Below, piece after piece: positions 59,563 to 64,000 of a stretch of DNA of 64,000 nt. The translations under genes and the position numbers were made by a program. The notes below the pieces were generated by a model. The model worked only from the letters and a program-made list of their open reading frames with translations. It was not told the DNA's origin and did no database searches. This DNA comes from Streptomyces sp. SID13726 (GTDB lineage: Bacteria; Actinomycetota; Actinomycetes; Streptomycetales; Streptomycetaceae). How positions within the stretch are numbered: the first letter of the stretch is position 1; each line of letters opens with the position of its first letter. The stretch covers positions 124,001 through 188,000 of the forward strand of contig NZ_JAAGLY010000011.1 of assembly GCF_010548375.1 (NCBI RefSeq). The letters run 5' to 3'.

Positions 59563-60234
59563 ATGACACAGAAGGCGGACCAGCCCGTGAGCAGCCAGAG
59601 CGAGGAACCGGCCTGGAAGCAGCGCGCCGTCGAGCGCTCCACCCAGGCGGCCAAACGCCGGGCCGAGCAGCGGGTGGAGCGGTTCCTCGACGCGGCTCAG
59701 GCGATCATGGCGGAGAAGGGCACCACCGACTTCACCGTCCAGGAGGTCGTCGACCGGTCCCGCCAGTCGCTGCGCAGCTTCTACCAGCACTTCGACGGCA
59801 AGCACGAGCTGCTGCTCGCCCTGTTCGAGGACGCCATGAGCAAGTCGGCCGACGAACTGCGCACCACCGCGGCCGCGGAGTCCGGCCCGCTGGACCGGCT
59901 GCGGGTCGTCGTGCAGACCCTGTTCGACAGCTCACGCCCGGACCCGACCGGCAAGCAGGCCCCGCTGTTCACCGACTTCGCGCTGCGCCTGCTGGTCTCC
60001 CACCCGGCCGAGATGCGGGTGGCCAACGCTCCGCTGCTGACCCTGTTCACCGAGCTGATGACGGAGCTGGAGGAGGCCGGCCTGCTGCGTCCGGGCTTCA
60101 AGGCCCGCCGGGTGGCGGCGCTGACCATGCAGACCGTCATGTTCAACGCCCAGTCCAGCGGCCAGGAGGGGTCCCACCCGCTCACCTCCGAGGAGATCTG
60201 GGACTTCTGCGCGAAGGGGTTCACGCTCAGCTGA
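59563..60234 (+). CDS. TetR family transcriptional regulator
   Basis: A 223-residue regulator with the helix-turn-helix F-T-V-Q-E-V-V-D-R-S-R-Q-S-L-R-S-F-Y-Q-H-F at about residues 48-70, preceded by a charged N-terminal arm. The C-terminal domain resembles TetR regulators of lipid and steroid catabolism in length, but I cannot match it to a named one. ATG 59563 has no clear ribosome site; GTG 59587 is possible. Flanked by two island operators, it is the second candidate for the palindrome-binding protein. Confidence 0.87.
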   Translation: MTQKADQPVSSQSEEPAWKQRAVERSTQAAKRRAEQRVERFLDAAQAIMAEKGTTDFTVQEVVDRSRQSLRSFYQHFDGKHELLLALFEDAMSKSADELRTTAAAESGPLDRLRVVVQTLFDSSRPDPTGKQAPLFTDFALRLLVSHPAEMRVANAPLLTLFTELMTELEEAGLLRPGFKARRVAALTMQTVMFNAQSSGQEGSHPLTSEEIWDFCAKGFTLS

Positions 60235-60262
60235 GGCCGGGCGGGACAGGTCCGAGAAGTTC

Positions 60263-60277
60263 GAGAACCCCATTCTC
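60263..60277. promoter_or_regulatory. island operator upstream of thioesterase
   Basis: GAGAAC-CCC-ATTCTC: arms match in 11 of 12 positions. It lies 32 bases upstream of the thioesterase ATG and 29 bases downstream of the TetR stop, marking the thioesterase-reductase pair as its own unit. Confidence 0.72.
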
Positions 60278-60308
60278 GTAGTCGTAAATTTGACTTACGC
60301 TCGGGGGT

Positions 60309-61139
60309 ATGCCGCTTGCCTTGAGTGAACTCTGGGACGACCTGCTCGCCTGTCTCGACCTACGCGCGCACCCCGCGGACACGCCCCTCACCTACGAGGG
60401 GCGCAACCAACGACTGGGCTATCACCGGCTGTTCGGCGGTCAGCTGCTGGCCCAGTTCGCCAGGGCGGCGCACCTGGTCTGCCCGGACAAGACCGTGAAG
60501 TCCCTGCACGCCCTGTTCGCGCGGGCGGGCCACCCCGAGGAAGCCGTCCGCTACGAGGTGGAGCGCCACCACGAAGGCGGCTCCTTCGCCACGTTGACGA
60601 TCGTGGCCCGGCAGTCGAAGGGCGTGGTTGCCACCGCCTCGGTGTCACTGCACGCCCCGGAGGACGGCCCGGCGCACCAGTCGGTCGCCGCCGTCCCCGC
60701 CCTGCCGGGCCCCGAGGACCGCAGGGACCTCCATCCGCTCCCCTGGGAGACCCGCACCACGGCCGACCTCGACTCCCCCGGTGCCGAGTCCCCGGAGTTC
60801 GACCTGTGGATGCGCACGCCGACCGCCATGGCCGAACTGAGCCCGGCCCTCACGGCGTACGCCACCGACCTGACCCTCATCGGGACGGCTCTGCGCCCTC
60901 TCCCGGGCCTCACCCAGCAGGACGCCGGCAAGGCGTTCACCTCCGCGGTCACCTCGCACACGGTCTGGTTCCACCGGCCCTACGACGCCGGCGACTGGCT
61001 GCTGCTGCGCCAGCACAGCCCGGTCCTGGCCCACGGCCGCTGCTTCGGCCGGGGAGACGTGCTCACCGAGGACGGCTCGCTGGTCGCGTCCTACGCGCAG
61101 GAGGCCCTGCTGCGGTTCAGCGCGGGGGTGGCGGGATGA
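60309..61139 (+). CDS. acyl-CoA thioesterase II (TesB-like)
   Basis: A 276-residue double hot-dog thioesterase. F-G-G-Q-L-L-A-Q near residue 40 and W-F-H-R-P in the second half are TesB marks, and the Gln of the catalytic set lies in A-S-Y-A-Q-E. It releases free acids from acyl-CoA and may serve as a relief valve when CoA esters pile up. The ATG follows G-G-G-G-G. Its stop overlaps the next start (ATGA). Confidence 0.9.
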   Translation: MPLALSELWDDLLACLDLRAHPADTPLTYEGRNQRLGYHRLFGGQLLAQFARAAHLVCPDKTVKSLHALFARAGHPEEAVRYEVERHHEGGSFATLTIVARQSKGVVATASVSLHAPEDGPAHQSVAAVPALPGPEDRRDLHPLPWETRTTADLDSPGAESPEFDLWMRTPTAMAELSPALTAYATDLTLIGTALRPLPGLTQQDAGKAFTSAVTSHTVWFHRPYDAGDWLLLRQHSPVLAHGRCFGRGDVLTEDGSLVASYAQEALLRFSAGVAG

Positions 61140-62167
61140 CGGCGCTCCGGGTCGTCCAGTGGGCCACCGGCACGATCGGGGCGCGGTCGCTGCGAGGTGT
61201 CGTCGAGCACCCCGGGCTGGAGCTGGCCGGGGTGTACGTGCACTCCGCGGACAAGGCGGGGCGGGACGCGGGTGAGCTGTGCGGGCTCGGTGCGGTGGGG
61301 GTGACGGCCACGCGATCCGTCGAGGACGTACTCGGGTCGGGCGCGGACTGCGTGCTGTACATGCCGCTGCTGTGCGATCCGGACGAGGTGTGCCTGCTGC
61401 TGGAGTCCGGGGCCAACGTGGTCACCACGCGCGGGGAGTTCCACCATCCGGCGAGCATGGATCCGGTGGTGCGCAAGCGGGTCGAGGCGGCGTGCGAGCG
61501 CGGCGGGACCTCGATCCACAGCACCGGGAGCAGCCCCGGATTCATCACGGAGGCGGTGCCGCTGGTCCTGACGTCGATCGCCCGACGACTGGAGTCGGCG
61601 ACCATCGACGAGTACGCCGATCTCTCCCGACGGCCTTCTCCTGAGCTGCTGTTCGGGGTGATGGGCTTCGGCTCGCCGCCCGCCGACTTCGACGAGCGTC
61701 GCCTGACCCACGCCCGGACGAGCTTCGGTCCTTCGCTGCGTCTGGTGGCCGAGGCGCTGTCCCTGCCGCTCGACTCCCTTGAGGCAGGCGGTGAGTTGGC
61801 GACCGCCCGGCACCGGACCCGTATCGCCGCGGGCGAGTTGGCCGCCGGGACCGTCGCCGCGCAACGGCTCACCGTCACCGGCATGCACGCCGGGCGCCCG
61901 CTGCTCCGCTTCCGCGCCACCTGGTACTGCACCACCGACCTCGCCCCGAACTGGGACCTCCACGACACGGGTTGGCACGTCTCCGTCGACGGCGACGCCC
62001 CGCTGGAGGTGACCCTCCGGATGCCGGTGCCGCTCGACCGGATGGCCGCGGTGAGTCCGTCGTACACGGCGAACCGTGCGGTGAACGCGGTGCCGGTCGT
62101 GTGTGCGGCGGAGGCGGGGATTCGTACGACGGTGGATCTGCCGCAGATCACGGCGAGGCTGGGCTGA
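61136..62167 (+). CDS. DapB-N/amine dehydrogenase-like NAD(P)-binding protein
   Basis: A 343-residue protein with the N-terminal nucleotide fold V-V-Q-W-A-T-G-T-I-G and a later G-S-S-P-G-F motif. The pattern matches the dihydrodipicolinate reductase-like/2,4-diaminopentanoate dehydrogenase family, many members of which lie in lipid or steroid gene clusters with unknown substrates. It is translationally coupled to the thioesterase. Function is not fixed; an NAD(P)H-linked reduction of a carbonyl or imine is the family norm. Confidence 0.85.
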   Translation: MTALRVVQWATGTIGARSLRGVVEHPGLELAGVYVHSADKAGRDAGELCGLGAVGVTATRSVEDVLGSGADCVLYMPLLCDPDEVCLLLESGANVVTTRGEFHHPASMDPVVRKRVEAACERGGTSIHSTGSSPGFITEAVPLVLTSIARRLESATIDEYADLSRRPSPELLFGVMGFGSPPADFDERRLTHARTSFGPSLRLVAEALSLPLDSLEAGGELATARHRTRIAAGELAAGTVAAQRLTVTGMHAGRPLLRFRATWYCTTDLAPNWDLHDTGWHVSVDGDAPLEVTLRMPVPLDRMAAVSPSYTANRAVNAVPVVCAAEAGIRTTVDLPQITARLG

Positions 62168-62271
62168 GAGCCGGGCGGGCTTCAGGCGTGGTGGCGAACC
62201 TCAGACGAGATCGGGGCGCAGCCGCCCGCCATTGCCCGCCCCACCGCAACCCCTTCGCCCGGCATCCGCCC

Positions 62272-63432
62272 TCAGCCAACCGCCCCCGGCACCTCCACCA
62301 CCATCGCCGACCCCATCCCGCCGCCCGCGCACATCGACGCCACGCCGATCCCCCCGCCCCTGCGCCGGAGTTCGTGCACGAGCGTGACCAGCATGCGGGC
62401 GCCCGTCGCGGCGACCGGGTGGCCGAGGGAGCAGCCGCTGCCGTTGACGTTGACGTGGTCCGGGTCGAGGTCGAGGAGGCGTACGGCGGCGACGGCCACG
62501 GAGGCGAAGGCCTCGTTGATCTCGAAGAGGTCGACGTCGGCGGTGGTGAGCCCGGCGCGGGAGAGCGCCTTGGGGATGGCCTTGACCGGGGAGAGCCCGG
62601 TCTCGGCGGGGTCGACGCCGACGTTCGCCCAGGACCGCACGACGGCCAGCACGGGCAGGTTCAAGGAGCCGGCCACGGCATCGCTCGCCACCGCCAGGGC
62701 GGCGGCGCCGTCGTTGCCCCCGCACGCGTTGCCCGCGGTGATGCTGAAGCCGTCGATCTCCGGATGCAGCGGCTTGAGCGCGGCCAGTTTCTCCAACGAG
62801 GTGTCCCTGCGCGGGTGTTCGTCGACCGAGAACCGTCCGTGAGCCGTCTCGATCGGCACGATCTCGGCGTCGAAGCGGCCCTCGTCGATGGCCCGGACGG
62901 CGTTGCGATGGGACCGCAGCGCCCACGCGTCCATCTCCGCGCGGCTGACGTCCGCCCGCTGGGCGACGTTCCAGCCGATGGTGATCGACATGTCGGCGTT
63001 GGGGGCGTCCGGCCGGTCGGGATGGGTGGGCGGCATCCAGGGCTCGACCCACTCGCCGTCGACGCGGAAGCTCGACCTCGGCGCGGTGGAGGCGGAGTTG
63101 ACGCCTCCCGCGATCACGAGGCCGTCCATGCCGGAGCGGATCGTGGCGGCCCCGGCGGCGACGGCGGACAGGCCCGCGGCGCAGTGCCGGTTGACCGCCT
63201 GGCCGGGGATCGAGGTGAGCCCGGCGGTCAGGGCCGCGTGCCGGGCCAGGACTCCGCCGCCGTACAGGCCCTCCCCGAGGATCACGTCGTCGACCCGGTC
63301 CGGGTCGAGGCCGCGTGCCACGGCGCCGACGATGTGTTCGGCCAGGTCGAAGGCCGTGGTGTCGCGCAGGGTCCCCTTGCGGGCGGTGCCGACGGGGGTG
63401 CGCAGGGCGGACACGATGACTGCCTCGGGCAT
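62272..63432 (-). CDS. thiolase (acetyl-CoA acyltransferase)
   Basis: A 386-residue thiolase with nucleophile Cys84 in N-R-H-C-A-A-G, N-E-A-F, G-H-P-V-A-A-T-G and the second Cys368 in S-M-C-A-G-G-G. All catalytic positions are kept, so it should cleave or form 3-oxoacyl-CoA. The ATG follows G-G-A-G-A-C. It is divergent from an SDR across an island operator, which suggests the two do the last two steps of a beta-oxidation turn. Confidence 0.93.
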   Translation of the reverse strand: MPEAVIVSALRTPVGTARKGTLRDTTAFDLAEHIVGAVARGLDPDRVDDVILGEGLYGGGVLARHAALTAGLTSIPGQAVNRHCAAGLSAVAAGAATIRSGMDGLVIAGGVNSASTAPRSSFRVDGEWVEPWMPPTHPDRPDAPNADMSITIGWNVAQRADVSRAEMDAWALRSHRNAVRAIDEGRFDAEIVPIETAHGRFSVDEHPRRDTSLEKLAALKPLHPEIDGFSITAGNACGGNDGAAALAVASDAVAGSLNLPVLAVVRSWANVGVDPAETGLSPVKAIPKALSRAGLTTADVDLFEINEAFASVAVAAVRLLDLDPDHVNVNGSGCSLGHPVAATGARMLVTLVHELRRRGGGIGVASMCAGGGMGSAMVVEVPGAVG

Positions 63433-63481
63433 GGACGTCTCCAACCAACTCGGCGGGCCGGACAGGATCACAGCACCGGAT

Positions 63482-63496
63482 GAGAATGCTACTCTC
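63482..63496. promoter_or_regulatory. island operator between thiolase and SDR
   Basis: GAGAAT-GCT-ACTCTC: 11 of 12 arm positions match, with the common GCT spacer. It is placed 50 bases from the thiolase start and 35 bases from the SDR start, and so is likely to act on both. Confidence 0.73.
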
Positions 63497-63530
63497 GCAA
63501 AATCAGAACGTGACTCGCAAGGGGGCTGTC

Positions 63531-64000
63531 ATGCAGATAGCGGGGTCGTCCGCGCTCGTGGTCGGCGGGGCCGGAGGTCTGGGCGAAGCGACGGTCCGCC
63601 GGCTCCACGGGGCGGGCGCGACGGTGGTCGTGGCCGACCTGGCCGACGAGAAGGGCAAGGCCCTGGAGGCGGAGCTGGGGGTGCGGTACGTCAGGACGGA
63701 CGCCATCTCCGAGGACGACGTACGGGCGGCCGTCGGCGCGGCGGAGGACCTCGGTCCGCTGCGGATCTCGGTGGACACGCACGGCGGCCCCGCGACCGGC
63801 GGACGGCTGATCGGCCGCGACGGCGAACCCCTCGACCTGGACGGCTTCCGCCGGACCGTCGACATCTACCTCACCGGCGTCTTCAACGTGATGCGGCTGG
63901 CCGCGGCCGCCATGGCCCGCCAGGAACCCCTCGACGACGACCAGGGCCGGGGTGTCATCGTCAACACCGCGTCGATCGCGGCGTACGAGGGCCAGATCGG
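63531..64000 (+). CDS. SDR family 3-hydroxyacyl-CoA dehydrogenase-like protein (partial)
   Basis: The first 156 residues are in the window; the end is beyond the right edge. The cofactor loop reads V-G-G-A-G-G-L-G. The segment V-N-T-A-S-I-A-A-Y-E-G-Q-I-G resembles type II 3-hydroxyacyl-CoA dehydrogenases (HSD10-like), which also have the long insertion seen before it. The ATG follows A-A-G-G-G-G-G. Pairing with the divergent thiolase fits a beta-oxidation role. Confidence 0.85.
   Translation, partial: MQIAGSSALVVGGAGGLGEATVRRLHGAGATVVVADLADEKGKALEAELGVRYVRTDAISEDDVRAAVGAAEDLGPLRISVDTHGGPATGGRLIGRDGEPLDLDGFRRTVDIYLTGVFNVMRLAAAAMARQEPLDDDQGRGVIVNTASIAAYEGQI

Overview
The window is high-GC actinobacterial DNA, most like Streptomyces or a close relative. 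The signs are GTG and TTG starts, very strong GC bias at third codon positions, ATGA and GTGA gene overlaps, and an XRE/MmyB-type regulator divergent from an SDR. I count 68 protein-coding genes and no tRNA, rRNA, CRISPR array or insertion sequence. Almost no stretch over 200 bases lacks a gene. The first and last genes run off the window edges.

Almost everything belongs to one accessory catabolic island for uptake, oxidation, CoA activation and beta-oxidation-like breakdown of an organic acid or alicyclic/terpenoid-like substrate. I see two cytochrome P450s, each beside a 3Fe-4S ferredoxin, a Rieske oxygenase and a 2-oxoglutarate dioxygenase. There are also two aldehyde dehydrogenases, three acyl-CoA synthetases, three CaiB/BaiF CoA-transferases and seven acyl-CoA dehydrogenase polypeptides. 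Three crotonase-fold proteins, three thiolase-fold proteins, eight SDRs, three 3-hydroxyisobutyrate-dehydrogenase-like enzymes, a TesB thioesterase, an EtfBA pair and a branched-chain-amino-acid-type ABC transporter complete the set. Ring-cleavage genes of the known steroid pathways (kshAB, hsaABCD, ipdAB) are absent, so I do not assign a substrate.

Layout. 1-6665 (-): redox, P450 and DUF35-thiolase operon. 6878-11149 (+): ALDH, CoA-transferase, TauD, SDR. 11153-13629 (-): SDR, LLM oxidoreductase, crotonase. 13717-18251 (+): two ligases, amidohydrolase, chorismate-mutase-like protein. 18383-22159 (+): CoA-transferase, GntR, EtfBA. 22182-25658: dehydrogenase divergent from ligase and SDR. 25642-31234 (-): Rieske oxygenase operon ending in an NTPase-kinase fusion. 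31337-34543: divergent dehydrogenase and P450 sets. 34669-38977: TetR, VOC and SDR divergent from an ACAD plus APH-like kinase pair. 39000-51105 (-): a twelve-gene transporter and beta-oxidation operon. 51241-54762 (+): small proteins and a split ACAD pair. 54779-56434: SDR and XRE regulator. 56459-60234: a second split ACAD pair with crotonase, divergent from a second TetR. 60309-62167 (+): thioesterase and reductase. 62272-64000: thiolase divergent from an SDR.

The unifying feature is a 15-bp palindrome, GAGAAT-N3-ATTCTC with variants, in front of most of these transcription units, including both TetR genes. It makes the island look like one regulon. The main candidates for new biology are this regulon, the pathway it controls, the split ACAD10/11-like kinase-dehydrogenase pair, the DUF35-thiolase fusion without a thiolase cysteine, and the P-loop NTPase-protein kinase fusion inside the island.
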